Shown one piece after another: positions 11,105 through 23,644 of a stretch of DNA of 64,000 bases (the stretch's first letter is position 1; every line of letters starts with the position of its first letter). The position numbers and the translations under genes are program-made. The stretch is from the NCBI GenBank assembly GCA_026075535.2, contig AP026545.1, forward strand, positions 7,812,001 through 7,876,000, given 5' to 3'. Origin of the DNA: Tricholoma matsutake (taxonomy: Eukaryota > Basidiomycota > Agaricomycetes > Agaricales > Tricholomataceae). The notes beneath the pieces are model-generated. The model searched no databases. It was not told the DNA's origin and was given only the letters and a program-made list of their open reading frames with translations.

Positions 11105-14100
11105 TTATGCGTCCAAGACGCGGAACGCCTGTGGAGACACACATCAGTTATAGATTGCACAAAATTGAATTCTGACATCACCTGGACAGTCCCGCTTTTT
11201 AGGTCCTCCAGGCGATAACTGACAGCTTCCACCGTCTAAAAAAAAAAAGAAGAGATGAAAAATTTGAGCATCAGGAACTTGCCAATAAGGAACTTGCCTG
11301 TTGTCCCACATGTTGGTTAGCTTGGAAGAGTCTAATCTTGGACTTTTTCGGCTCAAATTCGCTCACAATACCCACCAAAGGTTCTCCAACCCCCACATGC
11401 TGATTGTAGGTCTGAATACCTTTATGGCCCTTGAACTTCGCATCCTGCAGCTCCACAATGTCTCCAGGCATTATGTCGCTCACCCTCTTCTGTACCGCGG
11501 ACCCAGACTGTACGTAGACCACATATCCATACGACAGAGGGGCAGGGAGAGCGGCATTCGGGACTTCACTCACTACAGCACTAACGAATCCGTGATACGT
11601 CCCATCCCCAACAAGAGTCTTTTTCGACTTCTCGAACAGCGAGGTGGCGACTTCGCATATTTGCACGCCCACACGTCCCCAAATAGCGATCAGCTCGTCT
11701 GACGTGCGCGGTTGATCAACAGAAACAATCTGAGATACGCGCCGGAATGATGATTTCTCGGGCGCAGGTGGCGGAGGAGCAGTCACTGTTGATTCAGGAG
11801 CAATGGCATCAGACCACGACAGGGATAGATCATTACTGCCGCCAAATTCCAGAGAGGACGTGGGAATGGACGGCAATTCCCATTGAGAAGAAATATCCGT
11901 GGCAGGGGGTCGCCGTGAAGGAGGTTCACGAGTTGAAGGAGCTCGGTTCACAAGCTTCACAGAAGGTGAAGATGATGGAACCTCGTCTGACACAAACCCT
12001 TTCGGCTCCTCAACCATGACATAATCAGACCGATATTTCATTGTCGCAGATCTGCGTGGGCTGAAGCTAGAGTCAGGAGACGACGTCCTCCCAGATGCAG
12101 TAGTTTGGACGCTGGATCTGCGTGTCAGCACGGATGTGGGCACGGGCGGACGAGACGCTGCTTTCACCGACTCAGTTTCAGAGGTAGTGCGTCTTGAAGA
12201 TCGAGGAGGAACAGGGGGTGGGGGTGCTCCTTCATTGGCATCTTCATAGCTCATTTCTTCCATCTCACTCTCTTCTGCTTCAACTTTGACGCCCTCTTCA
12301 GAGGTGGACGTACTGTGGTGCGAAGCTGACATGCCCTCATGTTCCAGGTCACTGTCAGACTGAGTTGGAGGAGGCCGGCCAGGTGGAACTGCACGAGCAT
12401 GGGTAGTGGTTGGAAGAGGAATGGCGTTGTCTTCCCTCAGAGCGTGCGACTGCTGGGGACGTAGTGCACCAGGCCCCAGAGGCATCATGCCGATCCGCAT
12501 TCCACCCATCCCAGCCAGTTTAGCTGCAATCCGCTCTTTCCGTGCACGCTCCTCCTCTTCATCATCGATCTCTGTCTGTTCTTCAGGAGCAGGGGCGTCG
12601 GAAATGTGAACAACACTTTCGTCATCTGGCCGTGGAGGAGGCGGGGGGCGACTGAAAGAGGGAGGAATGGGCGCAGCGCCAAATTGAATTCCCCCGAGCT
12701 TTGCCATTCGCTCCGCAATAGTCGTACGCTTTACGCGCTCTACTTCCGTGGCTTGTTCAGAGTGTTGTTCCGTAGTGGCTGCTTCTGCCACTTGGGCATG
12801 CTCTGCTGGTGCGGCTACAGCTAGATTGGGAGTCGAGCCTGACCTGCTGGGACTATGAAATGCAGGATCAATGGGATCTGTCGATTTACTCAATAAATAT
12901 TCCTTGTATAAAAAGATCAACCTACCACCTTCCTCTTCATCTAGAACCTCTTGATCTGACGTCGATGTGGTGGCCAAATAAGATAGAGATTGATCCTCTG
13001 GCGTTGGCGACCTCGAGTCCGACGAGGCATGTATGGCCGGTGGATACGAATGTCGCAAAGGGGATGGTTCAGCAGCCCTTCTCAATGGATCCTCAGCATG
13101 AGGCGGCGGAGGAACAATCAGAGGCACTTCGTTCGATGGAGGCATACCAGGGGTCGTAGATCGGCGCCTGAGTGGAGTGGGTAAGATCTCATCCAGATCA
13201 GAATCTTGTTCGATGTCTGACACCGGGGCAGACAGTGGAGGTGGTGGAGGTGGGATGGATCTCCGGGCTGGCCGAGACGACGAGGTAGAACTGGAAGCAG
13301 AGCTTCTGCCACCCTGGGGCTGTGGAGGCCTGCGGGTCGGTACAGGTAAAGGAGATTCGTTGTCCGTGTTGTCGTCGTTCGATGCCAATCTCGGGGGTAT
13401 GCGGCGAGGAGCTGTACTTCCTTCATCCTCAGACGCCTGCTGGTACAGGCTTTGGTGTGATACAGGTGTTTCTTCGACGTCTTCCTGATCCGTATTGACA
13501 TCCTCGTCATCGTGTTCAGGCAGAAGGGAAGGCGGAGGAGGCGGGATCGACCTCCTCGGCGGTGGGGCCACAGCAGGAGGAACTTGTTCTAGAGTTCGTG
13601 GAGGAATGGGGACGGGTTCAACTGCGAGTGCCGGGTCAACCGAAACCGCTTGAGGTCGGGTAGTCCACTTGGGAGCGGGAGGCGTTGGAATGACTAGAGG
13701 TGCAGAGGTACCATGCTCCTCATCCGGGTCGATGACTTCGAGAGATTCGTCTGCAGCATCGGATTTCTGGCGGGTTCTGACCTCAACCTTTCCTCTCGCC
13801 TTTGACTTAGGTTCCTCAGTGTATGTTTCGTGTTTGCCTCGTACTCCTTCGACGGCATTACCCGGTTCGCTTTCTTCGGGAATACGAGTAGTTGCTACAC
13901 CCTGACCAGCATGACCGGCTACTAAAAATGAGAAAGAAGAGAAAATCACAATCAATGAAAAAGTACATGGAGTTTATAGAATGCAAAGGCAGGGAAAGAT
14001 AAACAATCAATATTTACCATCCTGGGATCCCCTCCTTGATACAGAATCATATACACTTCCAGAAACCGTGGGATCGACGCTTGATTTCCTTGATTGAGCG

Positions 14101-15957
14101 GAAGGTCTGCTCGGGAATTCCTGAGGGCTTGCTTCAAGAACTGTCGTAGAATCGACGCTCGACCGTTTCAAAGATTGTCTTCTCTGTAAAGAGTCAGTGC
14201 TCTGTCTCGAGAGACTGGCCCTTTTGGTGAGAGGGGAGACGGGAGGGGAGGTCTGTGTCTCATCGACAGACAACTTGCGTTGCGCTGTAATACCTTCTTC
14301 GGGAGCCGTGGTCGAACCGACGCTTGACGCTCTCCAAGATTGCCTTCTCTCTAGTGAGTCTGTGCTCTGTCTCGAGAGACTAGCCCTTTTAGCGGGCGGG
14401 GGAACAGCATGGGCAGTCTGTGTCTCATCGACAGATGGCTTGCGTTGCACTGGTGGTGCCAAAGGATTGACTCCGCCCATCTTCGCTAACTTCTCAGCGA
14501 CACGTATACGGCGCGCAGCCTCGTCCTCTGGTTCGTCCACAGGTTGTTCAATCGGCTCATCAACATGCTGGTCGAGTCTTGCGGGAGGAGACTCATGTTC
14601 GACAGGTACCTCTGTGACTGCGTTAAAATCTCCCTCTTTATCGTCATCTTCAGCATCATCAGGTACATCTGGGGCATGGGATGGTGGTGCAGCATGGACA
14701 GACTTCCTGTGCTCTACGTCATGATTCTCGCCGTCATTGAGTGCCGAGTCCTTCTCGGGGATCTCGGCATGAACATCGGCCGCCTCTGAATGATCGGAAG
14801 GTCCACCGGGTTCCCCGGTTACCTTGTCGATTTCCTGTTCCACGCTGCCTGCTTCCGCTTTCTTGGTGATGGCAGGGCTGTCAGAGGAGGAAAGGATATC
14901 AGGAGCCTCCGTCAAGGGCACTTCCATATCAGCAGTGGGAGGCGTAGGAGACTTGGCCGGTTTTTTCCTGGGAAGAGCGGCTCGGCGAGGAGCAGAAGGC
15001 AGAGGCATAGAGTTGGGGCTGCGAGAAGCTTGCGATTCATTGTCACCCGAGGGTTGAGATAGAGATTCCGAGCTTTTGTGAACAGCTACACTCACTAGGA
15101 ACACAAGGACTGCGTGTCAGATAACATATGGATGCTATTAATTATGAAAACATACCAGCCGAGGTACCAGCAGCTTGCTCATCGGACACAATGATCTCGG
15201 CGGGAGGAGCATCTGTAAAAATCTCTTAATATTCGTCAATCAAAACTTAATAACTTGCTCGATACTAACCATCGATAACCTGCGCAGTTTTTTCAGCAAG
15301 TTCAGGCTTCTTGACCACAGGTGTGCGCCCAAACATGGGCGCCATCCCAACCCTCGCACCTCCCAAGCGTGCCATGCGTGCCGCGATGGCAGCACGTCGC
15401 TGTCTTGCCTCTTCCTGTGCATCGACCTCTGTCTGTTCTTCACCTTCAGGAGCCGGAGACACTGTATTTGCATGCGCCTCTATCACAGTCTCATCTTCGG
15501 ACGATCGCACGGGAAGGGACGCCGTAGGAAGAGATGCCGACGATTCAGCTTCTTGATGATCATCTTCTTCCTTCTCAACGGGTGTTACGACTGGCGGTGA
15601 TTTCCACTTGGGCTTCTCGACGGCTGGCTTGGGTGCAACAGGAGGCGGGGCACCAAATGCACCTTTGCCCTGAAGCGCAGCCATGCGTTCCTTCAGGCTG
15701 CCAGCTTTACTAATGCTTTCCTTCGCATCAGATGCAGACATTCCTCCCACTTTCCTGTCCGATGTAGCATGTTCTGCTCCACTGGGCGACGACGGTGGCG
15801 ATGGTACTCTAGGCTTCCATAACACACCGCCTGGCTTCGGCCGAGGTGCTGGCACTGGGCCTGGAGATGAGTTTTCTGTTGGCTTCTCAAATGCTGCGAT
15901 CCTGTCGCGCAGTGAGCCAACTTTGGGCTTTGAAGACGAAGCCGGAGTATCAGACAT
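11105..15957 (-). CDS. BBC1: Bbc1/Mti1-like actin-patch protein
   Basis: Seven exons (15957-15270, 15212-15156, 15094-14018, 13921-12929, 12877-11298, 11235-11182, 11128-11105) close exactly to 1490 residues. The N-terminus (MSDTPASSSKPKVGSLRDRIAAFEKP, here split by me at the conserved GSLRDRIAAFEKP) begins a long Pro/Ser/Glu-rich disordered body with many polyproline runs (PPPPP) suited to SH3 partners. Four copies of a helix-plus-GG motif occur: RMARLGGARVGMAP, KLAKMGGVNPLAP, RMAKLGGIQFGAAP, KLAGMGGMRIGMMP. The C-terminal 180 residues are the conserved Bbc1 fold (IWGRVG..., MPGDIVELQDAKFKGHKG, NQHVGQQTVEAVSYRLEDLKSG, ending FRVLDA). Yeast Bbc1 restrains Arp2/3-driven actin assembly at endocytic patches through type I myosins and Las17. 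I see no N-terminal SH3 domain such as yeast Bbc1 has. Intron 5 is a GC-AG intron. Confidence 0.88.
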
Positions 15958-16131
15958 GGAATGTTGTTATCGTGATGGTGGATAAGAGCAGAGTTCAGGG
16001 TTCCGAAGTGGATTATGTACAATCAACGAGGACTCAGGAGACGCGGCGCGATGTGGCAAGCTTACTATATTCTCACGCTCAGGCACTTCTACCCGCACTG
16101 GTTTCGAAAACGACAAATTCTTAAAGATATT

Positions 16132-17725
16132 TTAAGCAGAAGCTGATGAATTGAGCGAGACATGGTTTATGGGCACATCAACATTAACGCCCGACGATTG
16201 CTGCTTCCGCAGCCAAAAAGGTCCTGCGTGGGGAAAAGATATTTATATCACGGAGACTGATGTGTGCGCGCGACCGAGAACGTACCAGCTGGGTCGTCGG
16301 CGTCGTGTGACACCGTCGTCCACGCACCCAAAGTACCATATGCGGCCCGCAGGCCGCCGACCTGAACACCGACAGAGCTGGCCAAACGGCTTGAGTTAAT
16401 GCCAGCCAAAATTTATAAAACACACCTCCAAAGCGGATTTCCTTGATCACCAGAAACCTAGCGAAATAATCAGCCTTCGACCTCCTCGTAGCAGGCTCAC
16501 AAAAATTGACACTCACAAACTGCCATCGTACTTGTCCATCCGGAGTCATCTTCACCTGTCCGGATATAGCAGACGATGAGTGGGCCACTTCTCCCACAAA
16601 GCAAATTATGGGCCTCTTTGGGTGATTAGGATCGTAGATAGTCTTGGTCACCATCATCTCCACATCCAGCGAGCGGAACACCTCTCCAAAGCCAGGTCCC
16701 TCAAAGATAGAAGGATCTAATTGATTAGTGCCAGGTATCTAACGGAAAGAGGAAACCCAATCAACACCATCATGATATTCGAATACTCCACTTGCTTACG
16801 AAATCTGCGTTATTGTATCCTGTTCACAAAAGCAGCAATTAAGTAACGTTTCGCCGAAAATTATACCAGCCAAAGAAGACATACTGAGAAGGTCTCTATG
16901 ATCACAAAAACAGAATGATACCCGCCAGGCACCAGCGACGCCCGCCCAATCCTCTCCCTCGTCCAAGTTCACTCCTTCCGGGATCACGATCTGCGTGAAC
17001 GGAATACTCAAAGGAAATATCGCAAACTCAAAGTCCTCGTCCTCCTGCAGATCAACGAGATGCATCGACACGGCATGATGCAGAGCCTGCATGTGTACCC
17101 AATCAACACACCCCTGCTCATCAAACGGTCCAAATTCATTGTCCCATCGGTAGTTCCGCAGATCGTATACATAAGCTCGAGAGCGAACTCTCGCCGAACG
17201 TCTGATGTCCGCACGAGTAAGACCAAAATGAGTGTGCAGGCGTGCACAGATCTGTTCCTCCTCCTTCGATTTTTCTTTGTCAGATTCAGTCTGGTCGAGG
17301 AATACCCCTCCTCGAAGAACAGCGGCGACCCATAACAGGTTATGAGAGATTTCGCTAAAACTATCCGCCACGGTGGAGGGGGTGACATACGATACTATTT
17401 CGAGCAGAGTCTTGAGGATGGTCAGCCGCTCGTCTGGGCGACACAGCGATGGGTCATTGAGAACGGTCCTCGCTCTCACGAAGCGCTGTAACTCGCCTTT
17501 CCAATCAGGGATACCCTTCTGATATCCCTGTTGGGAGACACATGTGCGTGGATCGTCGAACTGCTGTTCGAGGTATAGAGAGCGCCACAGAGCCTGGTCA
17601 TTCGGGCTGTAGACGATTGAACGGAAATAACTCGAGCACTGGGCGAGGGAAGCGACGTGTATGGGATCCAAATAGAGGATTATCTCCTCGATAATTTCGG
17701 GGGGGATGTAAAAATTTCCTGCCAT
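16132..17725 (-). CDS. F-box domain protein (third, unrelated to the tandem pair)
   Basis: Six exons (17725-16885, 16819-16800, 16738-16517, 16457-16426, 16377-16286, 16223-16132) join in frame to 432 residues. The N-terminal F-box is clear (IPPEIIEEIILYLDP, then SLAQCSSYFRSIVYSPNDQALWRSLYL, residues 7-55). The middle holds YVYDLRNYRWDNEFGPF, and the C-terminal part contains GPGFGEVFRSLDVEM, KPxRPIICFVGEV and VGVQVGGLRAAYGTLGAWTTVSHDADDPAGPFWLRK, a well-conserved fungal F-box protein layout. Presumed SCF ubiquitin-ligase adaptor with unknown substrate. Exon 2 has only 20 nt. The stop is 174 bp from the start of the Bbc1-like gene on the same strand. Confidence 0.88.
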
Positions 17726-18287
17726 CGTTCTGGTCTCTAGATAATATGTCAGAACATGTCAGTCGGCCTCTAAACAACTTCCACCATCGCGAAGTTCATG
17801 ATCGCTTACTTATCGGTATAAATGGCACGTGCATTATATTCTCCATCACGTGAATGACGCGATTACAAGTCCGCGACGCGGATCATACTCTCCCACCGTA
17901 AGATTCCCTCCCAAAAGGCGATGTACGGTGATAAGCACCTCCGCCCTGCGCTTCGTGTATTATGCGAGCAGTAAATATTACACCGCGATAAAGTCTACCT
18001 ATGGCTACAAACGATTGGATCTGAGATGTCGAAAGCAATGCAAGATGGACAGCAATGTAGATTGTAAATGGTCCAGTAACAACCTCCTAATTCCCTAGAG
18101 TAAAAGAGTGACCGTCTTGTTCCGTGAATGACAAGTGGTTCCTGCGGCGTCATGCGTAGAAAAACTGCGGAGAGCCGCTAGTGAGTATGGAACAAGGCAA
18201 GAGAGCTCACATGATTATGAATGTTTAGTACTTTAGGTCCACATTCGTGGGCAATGTTTTTTTTTTGTTGACCAGTCGTTCGTGTAT
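17726..18287. other. intergenic
   Basis: 560 bp between two minus-strand genes, holding the promoter of the F-box gene and the 3' end of the YTH gene. No coding frame or clear motif; a 10-T run lies near 18258, close to the YTH stop codon. Confidence 0.5.
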
Positions 18288-21200
18288 TCATGATGGTCGT
18301 TCAGCTCCCCTTCCACCAGCACCTGCTCTTGCATCCTCCTTCAGTGTCTGCGTCCCAGAGGAAGAGCCCAGCTTCGCCCCGCGCTTCGAAGAACCACTAA
18401 ATTTCTCTGGAACACCAGCGAAAAGAGTCTCCGACAAATGTGTCCACTCTTCCACTAGCCGCCCGCCAATAGTAGGTTCCAACTCAGTCCCATCCCTCGA
18501 GACCTTTACCTCCCTATCATGGTTCCACGGATTCCGCAAATGTCGCGTGCGATGAAACGGCAGCTTCTCCGTACATAGCCATTCTATCTTGAAGGACTCG
18601 CCCCAGATTTCCTCCTGCTCCTCTCCCCCACCTTCCTTCCCTCCGCTTGACCCCTCATCATCTCCCTTTTCCTCCTCCTCAGTAACCACCTGCAAAAGCG
18701 AACTCATTTTCGACCCTCCAGCCCCTTCCTGAACATCAGAACTGCGCGAACCCGGCGACCGGATAGCGCGGATAGGCGCGGTTGGATCTAGCTCAAAGTC
18801 ACTGCCGGAATTTGACCCCACGGGTGAAGGCGATGAAGGCACACGACGAGGTAATTGCTGGTCAAGACTGAATTTCATACCCAGAGGTGCTACCTTGCTT
18901 CGTGGAGGACCAACGTCTCCCGGCGCTGACTGCGCTTGTTCGCGCGCCCCAGCGTTCGGCGGGGAATAAGGACCATATTCAGCATCAGGCTTCCGTAACT
19001 CGTTACTTAGGGGAAGCGGTGACTCTTGTACGACACGAGTACTGCCAGGCGAGAAAAAAGCGCTTCCTTGGCCTTTAGACTGCGACGGTCGAGTTGGGGT
19101 TGTAGGTAGTTCAGGATTCAAAGGTGATACAGCAACGCCACGTCCAGAGACAGGTGATAGCGAAGAACGCGAGGACCCTGTTGAATCCATGGTCCTTGTC
19201 GCCCATGATACCCGATGTTCGCCCTGTCGCACAGGCCCTGCCATCCTGGCAGCTTTTAATACTTCCTTCTAGACCTTGGAGGCCGATGAAATACGCACCT
19301 TGCATACCCATAAAACTCGCCGCTTTTGTTAACGCTGAAGAACAGGAAAACGTCTTGGCTAGTCCGAAACGCCTGATCCAAAATCCCCTCATTATGCTTC
19401 TGGGTTGCCCATAAACCCTTTTCGACGCTAAGATCCAAATCATACTGATAGCCATGTGAATACCAAATAATACTAAAACCGTCCAATAACTCACCTGTGT
19501 CAATGATTTGAGGATAAAATAACGTTGCGGAAAGTAGTGGGTGAGGATGCTGGAATTTGTTGAAGCATAAGAACCAGAACTGCTCGAATACTTGGCGGTA
19601 CGCTGCTTGATCGCTTCTTGGTCACCTGAGAGCGACAATTCCGAGAATTCGGGAGTTAATCTGTCGGACGGTGGAGTCGGTAGGGTTGGTATGCCGTGAC
19701 CCGAGTCTTCCGCCTCCGCCTTTGCCTTCTGCTCCTTAATCCAACGGCTATGTACCCCCATTCCACGTTGACCACCCACACCCGCTTTTAGATCATCATC
19801 CTTTCTCCTCACCCGACAAACCAGCCGTAGACAGCGAGGGTCGTCAGGACGCAAAGCCTTGCCGTTGAAACGCCTGATAGTCTGTTGCAACCGGACTTCA
19901 CTGTCAAAATTTACAAACGCGCAGCACGACCGTGAGATGAGGAAGACTGAAAGGACTCCTGACTGGTGGTTCCCTCGACTATAGTCATGTAGCGAGTCTT
20001 CCAATGACGGATCCTGGGGTTGGTTGAAAAAACGCCAAACTTCATCGTGAGTGGCATCTGATGGTACATTTCCGACCCACATCACCCATTCTGAGCGGTT
20101 AGGAGGTGGATTTGGATGATATGATCGACGAATAAGAGGTCTCTCGGAACTCGATAGTCGGTTATGACCTGGCGGACTGCAGACATCTGCGCCCGATGGA
20201 CTGGTACCGGCGAAAAGGGGAGATGAGGAGGCAGCCGGCTGCCCCGACGCTGAGGGATCAGGGGCTGTAGTCGAAGACATGGTATACAATCCAGGTACGG
20301 TCGGTGAATGAGTCAACTGGGAATTTTCGTGATGACCTGCTCCTGCAGTGTACGGAATGGGATAATGACCTGGATATGGGCCACCTTCGTACTGGGGAGG
20401 CGAGGGGACATGAGGAAAGTACCACCAGCCGGACTGTCTGTCTGGTTCCACAGAGGACGGGTAATGCTGGCCATAGGGCGATGGTGCATAGGGCGATGGA
20501 TAAACAGGGGTACTGGGGTACGAGTGGGAATGCGAGTGATAGTTATATTGAGAAGTTATAGGCGATGGGTAGCGTAGTGCCTGGAACTGGCCTGTTCCGT
20601 GATAGGATGACGTCTGGGTGGGAGTCTGCCCGGATGAAGGAGGAAAGAGGTTGTGAGGAGGAGAATGGTTTGCCTGATGAAGAGGGTAGATAGGTGGACC
20701 TGACGAGGGAAGCGGAGAACCACTGCCTGAAGAGTGCTGCTGATACTGATAAACTGCCGATGGAAGTTGCATCATATGTTGATATCCGGCATGTATATTT
20801 CGATGGATCATGCTGTTATCTGGATGGTACTGTTGATGATACGCGTACAGAGGTGTTGTAGTGTGTTCCAACCGAACTGGAGGCTGTGTAGACATCAAAT
20901 GTGGACCATAAACAGAGCGGTGGTTGTACGGAGGCGAGTAGTGAGAAGATGTGTCAGGTGGAGGAGCATAACCAGAGGAAGAGGGTTGGAGAGGGCGAGC
21001 GGATGAAAGTCTACGAGTCTGACGCTGCATGGGATGAGGTCGAGGAGAACGACCTCTATTAGACCTCTGGGTGGAAGTTGAATCTGGAACATCCCCTCTA
21101 CCCTCGGCAAGCATAGTTACAGGTAGACTAGCTACGCCCCCTGTATCAAGGCCAAATGAATCAGAAGAAGGCGTTGGTTCATAAACGCCTACAACGAAAG

Positions 21201-21515
21201 CCAAACTGATCAGGAAAGTTCTGGAGAATTCTATAGACTTACTCAATGAATAACTGCCTAAATCAGGTGTATCCTCTAAAACATAAAGTATGTAAGTATC
21301 ACTCAACACGAAAACAAAATTAAACAAAATTAAAAAAAAAAAAGAGAGGAAGATCGCCGAATTTATTGAAAGAACTGAAAACTTGTCCGGTCCGTATTGT
21401 GCGATTGGCAGACCTTCTCACGTGTGACGTTAATTAACCCGTGACACTTACCGTTTGGGTTGCGAGACGGAGCCGTTTCCTCCCTGGGAGAACTGTTCAA
21501 GGTCGATTCTACCAT
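18288..21515 (-). CDS. RRM + YTH domain m6A-reader-like RNA-binding protein
   Basis: Five exons (21515-21452, 21275-21243, 21188-19495, 19444-19299, 19245-18288) give 964 residues. Residues 1-380 are Ser/Pro/Tyr/His/Gln-rich and disordered. An RRM starts near residue 397 (WVMWVGNVPSDATHDEVWRFF... SRSCCAFVNFDSE). The YTH domain begins near 584 (RYFILKSLTQYDLDLSVEKGLWATQ, given here as two blocks RYFILKSL and LDLSVEKGLWATQ; then FLFFSVNKSGEFYGYARMAGPV). It is interrupted by about 200 Ser/Pro/Glu-rich residues and resumes near 860 (FKIEWLCTEKLPF, RTRHLRNPWNHDREVKVSRDG). The Trp in GLWATQ sits where YTH proteins have a cage residue for N6-methyladenosine. RRM-YTH fusions with split YTH domains are known in fungi. 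The start MVESTLNSS was chosen because exons 1 and 2 splice in frame. Confidence 0.88.
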
Positions 21516-23644
21516 TGTCAGTGTAAGTATCTGAAATAATTCTAAGGTCTGAGTTCTGTGTTTTGTGACAAAAAAATCTCACTCACTGCCAAGGTTTTAC
21601 TCGAGTTAAAAATAGAGTTCCGCTTTCTTCGTCACGAATAAGCTTTCACTGTTGCTTCACTATTGCTGTTCTTTCAGCAGGAGACAGTGATTTTACATGT
21701 CCAGATTGCTGCAAGACAACATCGGTATAAGTATCACCGTGGTGGCAACAATGACGTCAGGCGCGATTTTGGAGTGCGAGTCTCGGGTAAATAAAAAACA
21801 CGCTAGTCGGGAACCAGTGGAACTGTGCCCGGCATTGCCTCACGAACAGCTCTTACATTTGACGCTGCCGAGGACCCAATGGATGTCAATGTCATCATGA
21901 TCTGGTCTAAAGATCTTGCGAAACTATGCTGAAAAGGCGATATTACGGCAACGAGGGGCTGGTTTTTAAGTGACTACTCACCCGATACACGTCGACATTG
22001 TCGCCAGAATGGAATTTCCCAAGGTAGTGACATCATGAGCCTCGAAGTTGAACCCCCCACAACGAGGTGGATTACCGAAAGATGGATGTAGAAAACGAGG
22101 ACAACCCCCAAAAACGTTATGATGAAGTCATTGCACTTGGGAAACAAGATAGGTTACCGGAAGAATTTTGGCTAAAGGACCTCGAACAACAAAGAGGATT
22201 CTGAGATGGTGAAAGAAAAGAGTGTATACCCTCGAACCACGTCTATTTAAGAGCAGTATATACATACCGCCGATTCACCGGTCTAGACCCCTCTAGACTC
22301 GGTCTTTTCTTCGCCAACAAGAGCCCTCGATATACAGCTCCCGAGTGATCATTTTATGATGGAGCCGACCTGATCGATTTGTCATCCCTTAGATCATGAC
22401 TTCAAGGGTACAAACTTCACCTTGGCCTGCCCATCGAACCTACCTTGCACAGTATTCTAAATCTGAGTAGCTCCACAGATATTAAATCTATGGTCTTCTC
22501 GTTTCATTGTTTCCTAGCCTGGAAACTGTCTAATACGCGTCCTTGACTTTGGAATTTCACACGAGGTCATAGGAAGCGGCCGGGCCGGAAAGTTCGGTGT
22601 CCAAAGTTTTCTCACATTTCAGAATTACACACAGGAGTCGTTTGCGCACAATTGCATGAATCAGGCATATTACACGGTTGCCCTCCAAGCTCAATGATTG
22701 TATCTTATATAGGCGCAAGGTTTGCCAAGAAATTAGTTGTGTTCCACCTAGGGTTATATATGGTTTGCCGAAAAGTTTCGGCCATCCTCTAGTCGACTGG
22801 GATGCATTACCATGTTGGGTCAGCAAGTAACATGGTCATACAACTTTGGCTGGAGATTGACGGGCTAGACACGTGTTAAGAGATGCTGCTTCGAGTTACC
22901 ACAGAGACTCGATAGAACGTATGCATATGCAACCATTTTGAGATTTTCAACAAAAAAAAACTACTATACTTATCTGCGACTCCGAACTTGAAGTGGAGAT
23001 CTGTCTGCCAATCAGCGTATTGCGATTATAGAAGAATTGCTTTCATAGCCATGAAATTGAAGAGATAGTACGCTCTACTGAGATTCTCAACTTGCAACTT
23101 CAGGCAACTAAGCGAGCTCCACTGGCAGTGCTTGGCAGTGCCCCTTTCCGACCTGATGTCATTTGACGGGCTTGGTACCACAACTCGTGCTTGTACTGTA
23201 CAAGATGCTAGTATAGCATTCGCAGCCTCGCAGTCACACTGATACGTGGAGATGTCATCATTTTCGGAGGTTACGAAGGTAGGGTAAGAGTCTTTAGGAA
23301 GGCGCCGTCGTGGGCAATTGAAATCGGTGGGAAAGGATAGATATCGATGTTCTAGCGAATAAGGGATATCATATACTGGTTAGCGTAGAGTCAAGTGTGA
23401 CGCAGTGAGCTGTGTCCCCACCAGCCGCCTCCACGGAGATTGAACTCAAGTCAGGTAAAAGGGGGTTGCAGATACGCTCTGATCTGTGAGAAGAGCATTT
23501 TTCTGTAGTGCTGTGATGTTTAGGACCATGACACAATGAATGATCAATTACATACCTCATCTTTACCTGTCTGATTTCGATTAATATATTCTAAACCAAC
23601 ACGAGGCTAAGTATTTTTGACCACTCCATAGCTGGGAACCCAAC
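21516..23644. other. gene-poor stretch with exon-like fragments
   Basis: Two short plus-strand segments look exon-like: about 21664-21890 (CAG acceptor, then several open frames) and 22060-22204, where a frame MDVENEDNPQKRYDEV... EFWLKDLEQQRGF ends in TGA. I could not join them into a protein that resembles a known family. A minus-strand frame at 22557-22826 is also open but unrecognised. The rest shows no coding signal. Confidence 0.35.

Noticed and set aside
11747..15985. Many long plus-strand frames opposite the Bbc1-like gene
   Set aside because: They are antisense shadows of a GC-rich, low-complexity coding region with no domain or splice support.
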